Below are positions 6,785 through 12,788 of a stretch of DNA of 16,673 nucleotides, one piece after another. The DNA comes from Minisyncoccota bacterium (GTDB lineage: Bacteria > Patescibacteria > Microgenomatia > UBA1400 > PJMF01). The notes below the pieces were generated by a model, which searched no databases, was not told where the DNA came from, and saw nothing but the letters and a program-made list of their open reading frames with translations. The number at the start of each line of letters is the position of its first letter. Positions within the stretch are counted from its first letter, which is position 1. Position numbers and translations under genes: made by a program. The DNA is taken from the NCBI GenBank assembly GCA_012515515.1, contig JAAYYE010000007.1:1-16673 (forward strand), in the 5' to 3' direction.

Positions 6785-6858
6785 TGGACCTGAGGGAAGT
6801 CGAATCCCTGACCTCTGCAATGCGAATGCAGCGCTCTAGCCAACTGAGCTACAGGCCC
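6785..6858 (-). tRNA. tRNA-Ala (anticodon CGC)
   Basis: On the minus strand, 74 nt: acceptor GGGCCTG pairs with CAGGTCC including the G3:U70 wobble pair that identifies alanine tRNAs. The anticodon stem CTGCA/TGCAG encloses TTCGCAT, anticodon CGC for GCG. The T-arm AGGGA-TTCGACT-TCCCT and D-arm are normal. Discriminator A at 6785; CCA not encoded. The 3' end is 4 nt from the stop of the convergent plus-strand gene. Confidence 0.96.
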
Positions 6859-6901
6859 GTTTTTCAAAGATCATTTTTCTTTTAAAAAGATCCTAAGAGG
6901 G

Positions 6902-6910
6902 ATTATAGCA
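6902..6910 (-). promoter_or_regulatory. extended -10 promoter for tRNA-Ala
   Basis: TGCTATAAT on the minus strand is a consensus extended -10. Initiation near 6895 gives a roughly 37-nt leader before the tRNA. No good -35 is seen at 17 bp. Confidence 0.6.
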
Positions 6911-6919
6911 AATATTTAT

Positions 6920-6948
6920 TTGACTATTAGCCTTAAAAAACATATAAT
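6920..6948 (+). promoter_or_regulatory. strong promoter for the hisS leader
   Basis: TTGACT (6920-6925), 17-bp spacer, perfect TATAAT (6943-6948). Initiation is expected about 6955-6957, only 1-3 nt before the ATG of the leader peptide. Confidence 0.85.
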
Positions 6949-6957
6949 AGAGTGTTG

Positions 6958-7008
6958 ATGCAAAAAACAATTGCTCAAGTACTAGTCGCTCATCACTTCC
7001 CTATCTAA
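6958..7008 (+). CDS. putative leader peptide with tandem His codons (16 aa)
   Basis: ATG at 6958 opens a 16-codon frame, MQKTIAQVLVAHHFPI, ending in TAA at 7006-7008. Codons 12 and 13 are CAT CAC (6991-6996), both histidine, placed just before the terminator-antiterminator segment and 102 nt before hisS. The start lies 9 nt after a perfect -10 box, so initiation would be leaderless or nearly so, as inferred for several neighbours. There is no Shine-Dalgarno. The role would be to sense charged tRNA-His. It is short, so coding is inferred from position, codon content and the RNA folds together. Confidence 0.6.
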   Translation: MQKTIAQVLVAHHFPI

Positions 7009-7046
7009 GGGGGATGTTTTGCTGACTAAAAAGCAATTGTAGAATC

Positions 7047-7071
7047 AATCCCCTAAGACTGGGGATTTTTT
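7047..7071 (+). terminator. intrinsic terminator upstream of hisS (attenuator)
   Basis: AATCCCC (7047-7053), 7-base loop, GGGGATT (7061-7067), running into six Ts (7066-7071). It lies between the leader promoter and hisS, 27 nt before the hisS start, so read-through is needed to express hisS from that promoter. Confidence 0.85.
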
Positions 7072-7097
7072 GTACAATAAAGATACTTAAAGGACTT

Positions 7098-8342
7098 ATG
7101 AAAAAAAATCAACAATTACAAACACCAAAAGGCTTCCGAGATTTTTTACCAACAGAAGCCTTGCTGAGAAAGAAAGTGCGCTCTATTATCGAAGATAGCT
7201 TTAAGCGCTTTGCTTTTTTGCCTTTTGAAACGCCAACTCTTGAGTACGCCAGTTTGTTATTGGGTAAATATGGTGAAGAAGCTGATCAGCTAGTTTACAC
7301 CTTTACCGATCGAGGCAATCGTCAGCTGGGTTTGCGTTATGATCAAACTGTCCCGAGCGCTCGTGTTTTGGCCAATTATCAAGATAAATTAGGCAAATAT
7401 TTGCGTCGCTATCAAATCCAAACTGTCTTTCGGGCAGATAAACCCCAACGTGGTCGATATCGGGAATTTATGCAATGCGATGCGGATATTTTTGGTAGTA
7501 ATTCGACTCTGGCCGATGCCGAAATTTTAGCCCTTTTTTATGATATTTTTCAAAGCTTGGGCTTAAATGAGGTTAAAATTGAAATTAATGATCGGCAATT
7601 ATTAGTCGAAAATCTTCAAGAATATGCGCAAAAAGAAGTGTCGGTAGCATCTATCATTCAAAGCATTGATAAATTAGATAAATTAAAACCCGAAATTGTT
7701 GAGGCAGAATTGTTAAGCAAAGGCTTGTCGCAGCCAGCTATTAAGGAAATATTTTTCAAGATAGATAAGATTGATAAGTCTGAATTATTAATAGATATTG
7801 AACAAAAAGTTTTGGATTTGGGAGTCCCCCAATCTGCCCTAATATTTAATCCCAAACTAGCTCGTGGTTTAGATTATTACACTGGCCTGATTTTTGAAGC
7901 TAAACTACCTAATTCGACACTTGGTAGTTTAGGCGGCGGCGGACGTTATAATAATTTAATTAAAGAGCTAGCCGGTCTTGATTTGCCGGCGGTTGGCTTT
8001 GGTCTCGGCTTTGATCGAGTGGTAGAAATCATTAAAGAACGAGATGGTCTACAGGAAGCGAGCGCCCAGGTTTTAATTAGCTATTTTGCCGATGCTGGCT
8101 GTCAAAAAAGAGCTTTAGAATTAGCAAAACAATTAAGAACGGCTAATATCAGTTGTGAAATAGTTTTAGAAAAAAGCAAAATTGCCAAGCAATTTAAATT
8201 AGCTCAAGAAAAAAGTATCCCCTGGGTGGCCCTCATTGGTGAAGAAGAACTGAAACAAAATTTTATTAGTCTAAAAAATATGAAAACTGGCGAACAAACT
8301 CAAGTAAACGGCGAGCAATTAATTAAAGAGCTCAATAATTAA
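7098..8342 (+). CDS. hisS: histidyl-tRNA synthetase
   Basis: Class II aminoacyl-tRNA synthetase that charges tRNA-His. At 414 residues it has the usual length. Motif 1 lies near FLPFETPTLEYASLL (40-54); motif 2 is FRADKPQRGRYREFMQCDADI (111-131); the histidine-specific RGLDYYTG is at 256-263; and motif 3 is SLGGGGRYNNL...GFGLGFDRV (277-308). The C-terminal part (about 320-414) is the anticodon-binding domain. The ATG has AAAGGA (7089-7094) 3 nt upstream, a clear Shine-Dalgarno, as expected for a gene whose mRNA carries a long leader. Expression from the 6920-6948 promoter must pass the terminator at 7047-7071. A weak TACAAT at 7073-7078 could support some independent initiation. Confidence 0.98.
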   Translation: MKKNQQLQTPKGFRDFLPTEALLRKKVRSIIEDSFKRFAFLPFETPTLEYASLLLGKYGEEADQLVYTFTDRGNRQLGLRYDQTVPSARVLANYQDKLGKYLRRYQIQTVFRADKPQRGRYREFMQCDADIFGSNSTLADAEILALFYDIFQSLGLNEVKIEINDRQLLVENLQEYAQKEVSVASIIQSIDKLDKLKPEIVEAELLSKGLSQPAIKEIFFKIDKIDKSELLIDIEQKVLDLGVPQSALIFNPKLARGLDYYTGLIFEAKLPNSTLGSLGGGGRYNNLIKELAGLDLPAVGFGLGFDRVVEIIKERDGLQEASAQVLISYFADAGCQKRALELAKQLRTANISCEIVLEKSKIAKQFKLAQEKSIPWVALIGEEELKQNFISLKNMKTGEQTQVNGEQLIKELNN

Positions 8343-8369
8343 ACTCTCTGTTTGAAGCTAGTTTTTTTG

Positions 8370-8378
8370 TGCTATAAT
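8370..8378 (+). promoter_or_regulatory. extended -10 promoter for rpmE
   Basis: TGCTATAAT at 8370-8378, with a possible -35 TTGAAG (8352-8357) at a short 15-bp spacing. The ATG at 8390 follows by 11 nt, so the mRNA leader is about 5 nt or less. The box overlaps the alternative in-frame TTG at 8378 and so argues against that start. Confidence 0.7.
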
Positions 8379-8389
8379 TGCTCTTCGTT

Positions 8390-8800
8390 ATGAAAAAAGA
8401 TATCCATCCTAACTGGCATCATGACTGCGTTGTTACCTGCAGTTGTGGCAATAGTTTTACCACAGGATCAATGAATAAAACCATTAGTGTTGATATTTGT
8501 AGTGCCTGTCATCCCTTTTTTACTGGAGAAATGAAGTTTGTTGACCGCCAGGGTCGTGTTGACAAGTTTATTAAAAAACGAGCCACTGCCGAAGCGATTG
8601 CCAAAGAGAAAAAAGCTGCTAAAAAAGTTACTCAAAAAAGTAATGAACCAGTCAAATCTTACAAGCAAATTCTTCAAGAACAGCAAGCAAGCCTCAAACA
8701 AGAGAAAAAAGCTGCTTCAACCAAAGAAGTTAAAGCAGAAACAAGCACTAAGCAAGCTAGCGAAGCTGTCGCTGATAAAACTGTCGCCAAAAACAGTTAG
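8390..8800 (+). CDS. rpmE: ribosomal protein bL31 with long basic tail
   Basis: Large-subunit ribosomal protein L31, zinc-binding form. MKKDIHPNWH is the standard N-terminus, with Cys17 and Cys19 (CSCG) and Cys37 and Cys40 (CSACHPF) as the zinc ligands, then TGEMKFVDRQGRVDKFIKK completing the normal L31 core by about residue 63. The remaining 73 or so residues are an extra tail rich in Lys, Ala, Glu and Gln with no aromatic core, so the protein is about twice the usual 65-90 residues. Start is ATG 8390, not the upstream TTG 8378, because the -10 box ends at 8378. No Shine-Dalgarno; leaderless initiation is likely. It ends in TAG and is followed by a terminator. Confidence 0.96.
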   Translation: MKKDIHPNWHHDCVVTCSCGNSFTTGSMNKTISVDICSACHPFFTGEMKFVDRQGRVDKFIKKRATAEAIAKEKKAAKKVTQKSNEPVKSYKQILQEQQASLKQEKKAASTKEVKAETSTKQASEAVADKTVAKNS

Positions 8801-8822
8801 CTTATCCCCCTTTTTTAAATTC

Positions 8823-8846
8823 AGCCACTCTATCGGAGGGCTTTTT
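8823..8846 (+). terminator. intrinsic terminator after rpmE
   Basis: AGCC, bulged A, CTC (8823-8830), loop TATCG, GAGGGCT (8836-8842), then a run of Ts to 8846. It separates rpmE from prfA. Confidence 0.8.
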
Positions 8847-8849
8847 CGC

Positions 8850-8855
8850 TATAAT
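8850..8855 (+). promoter_or_regulatory. -10 element for prfA
   Basis: A perfect TATAAT four bases after the T-run of the rpmE terminator. Initiation about 8862 would give a roughly 14-nt A/T-rich leader to the prfA ATG, with no Shine-Dalgarno. No good -35 is visible; it would have to lie within the terminator. Confidence 0.5.
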
Positions 8856-8875
8856 TAAAACAATTAAATAAAAAT

Positions 8876-9889
8876 ATGACTGAAAATAACAATCCTTACC
8901 AAGCTGCCATTGCAGAATGTCAAGAAAAACTTAAGAGAAATCAAAGTTTACTAGCTGACCCAAGTTTTGCAGACTCAGCTATGCAAGCCTTAGTTCTCGA
9001 GGAAATTGAGCAAATTAAAAAAGAATTGACAAGTTTAGAACAAGCTGCTGCAGCTTTAGCTGAAGACAGAAATAGCCAAGAAGGAGCAGATCTGACAACT
9101 AGTGTTGCTCAGTCTAATGCCATTGTGGAAATCCGTGCTGGAGCTGGCGGTGAAGAAGCAAAAATCTGGGCGCATGAATTAATGCGTATGTATCAAAGAT
9201 TTTGTCTTGATCACCACTTACAAATTGAGCTTATTGATGATTTAGTTTTTAAAGTGAAAGGTAAAACTGAGCTACCGGTTTTTCAGATAATCGATAAAGA
9301 CGGAGTTGAAGAACTTATTGAAACTGATCAAGTAGAAGAGCTGGGGGCTTTTGCTGTTTTGCGTTATGAGGCTGGAGTGCATCGAGTGCAAAGAGTGCCA
9401 ACAACTGAAGCTCAAGGCAGATTGCACACTTCAACTGCCTCAGTCGCTGTTTTACCAGAAATTCATGCTAGAACTATTGAAATTAGAGATGAAGACTTAG
9501 AATTACAATTTATGCGCGCTAGTGGCGCAGGTGGACAATCGGTTAATAAAACTAGCTCCGCAGTGCGCTTAACCCATATTCCCAGCGGGATTGTGGTGGT
9601 GGCTAGAAGTGAAAGAAAACAGACGCAAAATAGGCAAATTGCCTTAGACATCTTAAGGGCTAAACTTTGGGAAATTGAAGAAGAAAAGAGACAGGCAGCT
9701 GTCGGTGCTGCGAGAAAAAATATTGGTCGCAACATGCGCGCAGAAAAGATTAAAACTTATAATTTTCCACAAAATCGCTTAAGTGACCATCGCATTAAAC
9801 AGTCTTGGCACAATTTAAGTGAAATCCTTGAAGGCAAATTAGATGAAGTGATTGCTCAATTTAGAGCTTATTTAACTCGAGAAAAATAA
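8876..9889 (+). CDS. prfA: peptide chain release factor 1
   Basis: RF1 recognises UAA and UAG in the ribosomal A site and triggers peptide release. The catalytic GGQ is at 219-221 within RASGAGGQSVNKTSSAVRLTH. The stop-codon reading tripeptide is PTT (175-177, in HRVQRVPTTEAQGRLHTS), the P-x-T type of RF1 rather than the SPF type of RF2. The early GAGGEEA motif (89-95) is also present. At 337 residues it is slightly shorter than the usual 355-360, with the shortening in the N-terminal helical domain. It follows the rpmE terminator and has its own -10 box. Downstream lies a 31-bp tandem repeat. No TGA stop is used by any gene in the window, consistent with heavy reliance on RF1. Confidence 0.97.
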   Translation: MTENNNPYQAAIAECQEKLKRNQSLLADPSFADSAMQALVLEEIEQIKKELTSLEQAAAALAEDRNSQEGADLTTSVAQSNAIVEIRAGAGGEEAKIWAHELMRMYQRFCLDHHLQIELIDDLVFKVKGKTELPVFQIIDKDGVEELIETDQVEELGAFAVLRYEAGVHRVQRVPTTEAQGRLHTSTASVAVLPEIHARTIEIRDEDLELQFMRASGAGGQSVNKTSSAVRLTHIPSGIVVVARSERKQTQNRQIALDILRAKLWEIEEEKRQAAVGAARKNIGRNMRAEKIKTYNFPQNRLSDHRIKQSWHNLSEILEGKLDEVIAQFRAYLTREK

Positions 9890-9901
9890 TTATTCCGGAG
9901 C

Positions 9902-10004
9902 AAGCAATTAAAGAAAAAAAGTTAGCTAAACCAAGTAATTAAAGAAAAAAAGTTTGCTAGACCAAGTAATTAAAGAAAAAAAAGTTTGCCAAACCAAGCA
10001 ATTA
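9902..10004. repeat. tandem repeat, three 31-32-bp units plus a partial, in a convergent gap
   Basis: Units at 9902-9932, 9933-9963 and 9964-9995, each beginning AAGYAATTAAAG, followed by an A-run and then GTTWGCYARACC, and a 9-nt partial fourth copy at 9996-10004. It fills most of the gap between the convergent prfA and S41 peptidase genes. Read on the minus strand each unit carries a small GTYT-AGC-like dyad followed by 7-8 Ts, so the array may act as repeated weak terminators for the peptidase gene. No ORF is seen in it. Confidence 0.85.
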
Positions 10005-10023
10005 GCCAGAAATCAAATAGTCT

Positions 10024-11370
10024 TTAAAATTCTTGAATAGCCCGATCTAGAACCTCATCGGCTTCGGTTTCGTAGTCTTGGGCGACTTCGATATCTACAG
10101 CTAAACCATTGTCATTGATCCAATCACCTTTTGGCGTTAACCAGCGACCAATAGTGACGTGTAAACCGCCGCCATTGCTTAATTCACGTCGATCTTGAAT
10201 AGTCCCTTTACCAAAAGTCTGTTCACCAATTAACTTAATGCCCTTGTCGTCTCGCAAAGCCGCTGCCACAATTTCACTAGAGCTAGCACTACCCTTGTTG
10301 ACTAAAATAACTGTTGGCACCTGCTCTAATTTTGCTCGGCCTGAGCTAGAATAAGCTTTTTGGCTATATTTACTCTTCTGCGACACAATGGTTCCCGACT
10401 TAATAAAATCACTCGCAATGCTAATCGATGCATCAAGATAACCACCGGGATTATTACGCAAATCAAAAATTAGTCCTTGAATTTCATTTTTGTGCCATTT
10501 TTCAAGAATTTTTGTCACTGCCCCATCCCACTCACCTTGAGTACGATCACCAAAGCGACTCAGTTTTAAATGAGCTACTGATTTATCACCTTGAGTAATA
10601 AAGTCTAAAACCACGCTCTCAACAATAATTTCATCACGGACAATTTCCACTTCTCGATTCTCACTCTCTGCTGGCTGACGCAAAGTTAAACTCACCTTTG
10701 TCCCCTTTGGACCACGAATTTTTTGGACCGCTTCGTCTAAAGTCCAACCACTAGTTTCTTCGTTTAAATTGGCTGCTACATCATTGACTTGCAAAATCAT
10801 ATCACCAGCTTTGACTCCCGCTTTCTCGGCAGGACTCCCAGCGAGTGGCGCAATAACGCCTATGACCCCATCAACATAACCAAGTTCAATACCAACCCCA
10901 TAAAAACTGCCTGCCAAATCTTCACCTGCCTTTTCGTTATCTGCTGGAGATAAATAGGCTGTATAGGGGTCTTCAAGCCCCCAAACCATGCCTTGAATAG
11001 CTCCATCAATCATTTTATTGTAATCAATCTTGCTCGGATCGATATAGTCGCGTTCGACTATCTGCCATACTTCCCAAAACACATCCATTGAAACTGGCGC
11101 ATTTTGTTCAGAACTCTGCACTAAACGCGCAAAATCCTCTCTTTGTTGGGAGAATCCGATTTTATCTAAAAATCCTAGACTTATTTTAACTGGTAAAGCG
11201 CCAATTGCGTAACGATAACCAAGAATAATGCCTAGAACTAGGATTAATAAGGCCATAATAACGGTGATGATTTTTTTGAAAAGGCTTTGTTTTTCTCTAG
11301 GCATATTAGTTTCTATAGCTTGATTAAATTCTTCCACAGAATGATCGATATTAGGCATCTGGGAAACCAT
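10024..11370 (-). CDS. S41 C-terminal processing peptidase (CtpA/Prc type), membrane anchored
   Basis: Serine peptidase that trims or degrades envelope proteins from their C-terminus. One transmembrane helix at about 33-55 anchors it, leaving the bulk outside the membrane. The PDZ domain (about 155-235, with YGVGIELG and GSPAEKAGVKAGDMILQVND) captures substrate tails. The peptidase core has LIFDLRNNPGGYLD (300-313), Ser363 in NKGSASSSEI, and Lys388 in FGKGT, the Ser-Lys dyad 25 residues apart as in Prc. 448 residues is typical. The start is ambiguous: ATG 11370 coincides with a TACAAT box (11369-11374, minus), so ATG 11358 (MPNIDHS) may be the true, near-leaderless start. No Shine-Dalgarno for either. 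It lies downstream of the rpsR terminator. Confidence 0.94.
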   Translation of the reverse strand: MVSQMPNIDHSVEEFNQAIETNMPREKQSLFKKIITVIMALLILVLGIILGYRYAIGALPVKISLGFLDKIGFSQQREDFARLVQSSEQNAPVSMDVFWEVWQIVERDYIDPSKIDYNKMIDGAIQGMVWGLEDPYTAYLSPADNEKAGEDLAGSFYGVGIELGYVDGVIGVIAPLAGSPAEKAGVKAGDMILQVNDVAANLNEETSGWTLDEAVQKIRGPKGTKVSLTLRQPAESENREVEIVRDEIIVESVVLDFITQGDKSVAHLKLSRFGDRTQGEWDGAVTKILEKWHKNEIQGLIFDLRNNPGGYLDASISIASDFIKSGTIVSQKSKYSQKAYSSSGRAKLEQVPTVILVNKGSASSSEIVAAALRDDKGIKLIGEQTFGKGTIQDRRELSNGGGLHVTIGRWLTPKGDWINDNGLAVDIEVAQDYETEADEVLDRAIQEF

Positions 11371-11374
11371 TGTA
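11369..11374 (-). promoter_or_regulatory. possible -10 of the S41 peptidase gene
   Basis: TACAAT on the minus strand, 10 nt before the second ATG (11358). Any -35 would fall inside the rpsR terminator hairpin at 11388-11416 and none is convincing. Supported mainly by the recurring pattern in this window. Confidence 0.3.
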
Positions 11375-11387
11375 AAACTTAGGCATT

Positions 11388-11416
11388 AAAAAAGCTAGTT
11401 AAAAACTAGCTTTTTT
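11388..11416 (-). terminator. intrinsic terminator of the rpsF-ssb-rpsR operon
   Basis: A perfect 12-bp inverted repeat, AAAAAAGCTAGT (11388-11399) and ACTAGCTTTTTT (11405-11416), with a 5-base loop. On the minus strand it lies 17 nt after the rpsR stop and ends in six Ts. It is symmetric and could work in both directions. Confidence 0.88.
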
Positions 11417-11432
11417 GTTATTAACAAATTAA

Positions 11433-11609
11433 TTACATCGTTTGCGTAAACGGTAAAAGAGCTAAATGACGCGCTCTTTTGATTTCTTTGCTAAGTTTTT
11501 TTTGCTCTTTAGCACTTAGACCAGTTTTACTTCGAGGTAATATAGAGCCATAAGGCGTAATAAACTTACGAAGTGTGTCTGGATTTTTATAAGTAAACTG
11601 TTGTTTCAT
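11433..11609 (-). CDS. rpsR: ribosomal protein bS18
   Basis: Small-subunit protein S18, which binds 16S rRNA together with S6. The 58-residue translation starts MKQQFTYKNPDTLRKF and contains the S18 block ITPYGSILPRSKTGLSAKEQ followed by KRARHLALLPF near the end, matching family consensus closely; it lacks the longer basic N-terminus of many homologues. Stop TAA at 11433-11435. ATG at 11609 has AAGGA with 8 nt spacing. It is the third gene of the classical rpsF-ssb-rpsR order, 23 nt after ssb, and is followed by a strong terminator. Confidence 0.96.
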   Translation of the reverse strand: MKQQFTYKNPDTLRKFITPYGSILPRSKTGLSAKEQKKLSKEIKRARHLALLPFTQTM

Positions 11610-11632
11610 TAATTCTTTCCTTATCTAGTTTG

Positions 11633-12142
11633 TTAAAAAGGGATGTCATCGCTGACATCTTCGACTTCTTCGCCCTCGGTTGATGGCGCGATTTCTTCTA
11701 CTTCAGAATCGAATTCTTCTTCATCTTTTTTAGCTTTAGTCTTGCTTTTGCTTTTTTTATCAGCCTGCTCTTCGCCTTCAACATTATCAGCCACGTATCC
11801 TCCTCGACTACTTAAAAGCATCATGTTGTCGATCACAACTTCAGTGATGCGACGCTCAGCTCCCTCTTCGGTTTTCCAATCACGATTTTGAATGCGTCCT
11901 TCTACATAAGTTTTATCACCCTTGTGGAGTAATTGACCACAGATTTCAGCCAATTTACCCCAAGCAACAACATTATGAAAATCAACTCGCTCTTGCTTTT
12001 CACCACTATCATTGCTGGTCCAAGAACGATTGGTAGCTAAACCAAATGAACAAACGGCTGTACCGTTGGGAGTAAATCTTAAATTAGGATCTCTCGTTAG
12101 GTTTCCAATTAACATGACTTTATTTAAAGATCTTACTGACAT
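11633..12142 (-). CDS. ssb: single-stranded DNA-binding protein
   Basis: Coats single-stranded DNA in replication and repair and recruits partners through its C-terminal tip. The OB-fold occupies about residues 1-110 (MSVRSLNKVMLIGNLTRDPNLRFTPNG at the start, FHNVVAWGKLAEI, then YVEGRIQNRDW). Next comes a Lys-rich linker (about 128-140) and a strongly acidic tail ending DDIPF, the canonical partner-binding tip. 169 residues is normal. ATG 12142 has AAAGGA 4 nt upstream. It sits between rpsF and rpsR, the common bacterial arrangement. The 90-nt gap after rpsF shows no gene and at most a weak promoter. Confidence 0.98.
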   Translation of the reverse strand: MSVRSLNKVMLIGNLTRDPNLRFTPNGTAVCSFGLATNRSWTSNDSGEKQERVDFHNVVAWGKLAEICGQLLHKGDKTYVEGRIQNRDWKTEEGAERRITEVVIDNMMLLSSRGGYVADNVEGEEQADKKSKSKTKAKKDEEEFDSEVEEIAPSTEGEEVEDVSDDIPF

Positions 12143-12232
12143 TTTTTCCTTTCTCCATCACAGAGTTATTTCATTAACAATATCTTATTATTACTTTTTA
12201 ATTGACAAAATCCCTTATGTTTTATTAATTAC

Positions 12233-12628
12233 TTAATTTTCAATTTTTTCTGCTGCTTTTGCTGTCTTTTCCGCAGCTGGCTTTTCTACAGGCTTATCAC
12301 CTTCATTGACTATCACCAGGTGGCGCATGATTTGTCGATGCAAATCAAGCTCCTTATTTAACTTTTTTAGTTTTTCTGGGAGTAATTCAATAAGTAAATG
12401 AGTGAAAATTGCTTCGTGATGAGCCTGACCATTATTATTGATTTTGTAAGCTAAGAGCTTGCGTTCCCAATCTTCTTCTTCAAGAACCTTGCCTTTCAGC
12501 TTAGCAATTAGGTCGGTAATTTCTTTACGAATCTTTGCTACATCGGCATCTAAAAGATCGCCTGTAACCAGGTATGTTACTTCGTATTTTCTTTGGCTAG
12601 GATTTTTGACCAAGTTCATCTGTTCCAT
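12233..12628 (-). CDS. rpsF: ribosomal protein bS6
   Basis: Small-subunit protein S6, partner of S18. Residues about 14-108 form the S6 ferredoxin-like domain: KYEVTYLVTGDL, WERKLLAYKINNNGQAHHEAIFTHLLIE and IMRHLVIVNE are recognisable family blocks. The C-terminus (about 110-131) is a Lys/Ala/Glu tail. Start is ATG 12628, or ATG 12619 three codons later; neither has a Shine-Dalgarno. The 3' arm of a long-range stem ends just 3 nt before the start codon, so access to it may be regulated. First gene of the rpsF-ssb-rpsR operon. Confidence 0.96.
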   Translation of the reverse strand: MEQMNLVKNPSQRKYEVTYLVTGDLLDADVAKIRKEITDLIAKLKGKVLEEEDWERKLLAYKINNNGQAHHEAIFTHLLIELLPEKLKKLNKELDLHRQIMRHLVIVNEGDKPVEKPAAEKTAKAAEKIEN

Positions 12629-12696
12629 TCTAGTTCGCAGAAAAAATTGCCGGATAACAAATTTTTCTTTGGATAATTAATAAATTTAGCGAACTC
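12629..12696 (-). promoter_or_regulatory. structured 5' leader of rpsF, candidate S6:S18 autoregulatory element
   Basis: On the minus strand the predicted transcript begins near G 12696, directly at AGUUCGC (12689-12695), which pairs with GCGAACU (12632-12638) three bases before the rpsF ATG. Inside is a second hairpin: GAAAAA, U-U mismatch, UUG, with an eight-base loop UUAUCCGG, and CAA, UUUUUC on the other side. A loop-exposed CCG is a feature known from S6:S18-binding leaders. Pairings are seen; the regulatory role is inferred. Confidence 0.6.
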
Positions 12697-12703
12697 AGAG
12701 GGT

Positions 12704-12732
12704 ATTTTAGTATAGAATCTTTAAAATTACAA
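12704..12732 (-). promoter_or_regulatory. promoter of the rpsF-ssb-rpsR operon
   Basis: On the minus strand TTGTAA (12727-12732), 17-bp spacer, TAAAAT (12704-12709). Predicted start near 12696, giving a 68-nt leader. Confidence 0.7.
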
Positions 12733-12788
12733 GCAAAAAATGCGCTATGGTCTTGATTGCTTTAGTCTAGGAGATATAGTCTAGAAAA

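Larger units (their letters stand above)
6955..7071 (+). promoter_or_regulatory. putative histidine attenuator leader of hisS
   Basis: About 117 nt of transcript with two exclusive pairing sets. Termination fold: 6967-6975 with 7032-7040 (9 bp), 6997-7002 with 7008-7013 (6 bp including two G-U), and the terminator 7047-7053 with 7061-7067. Antitermination fold: 7009-7015 with 7048-7054 (7 bp, one G-U), enclosing a small hairpin 7019-7023 with 7032-7036. The tandem His codons of the leader ORF end where the middle hairpin begins. A ribosome stalled there would block 6997-7002 and free 7009-7015 to disrupt the terminator; a ribosome reaching the stop would cover 7009-7015 and allow termination. 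Pairings are seen in the sequence; the mechanism is inferred. Confidence 0.65.

Noticed and set aside
6955..7071. T-box riboswitch, 6S RNA or SRP RNA upstream of hisS
   Set aside because: The segment is only about 117 nt, lacks the T-box sequence and specifier stem, is too short for 6S RNA, and has no SRP RNA signature loop. The His codons and exclusive folds fit an attenuator better.
8378..8389. Upstream TTG start for L31
   Set aside because: The TTG overlaps the last base of the TATAAT box, and the standard L31 N-terminus begins at ATG 8390.
8538..8858. 106-residue plus-strand frame overlapping rpmE
   Set aside because: It is a frame-shifted shadow of the lysine-rich L31 tail and runs through the terminator.
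9902..10004. CRISPR array
   Set aside because: The units are directly adjacent without unique spacers, and no cas gene is nearby.
11643..11891. Serine-rich plus-strand frame
   Set aside because: It is the antisense reading of the acidic/Lys-rich tail of ssb.
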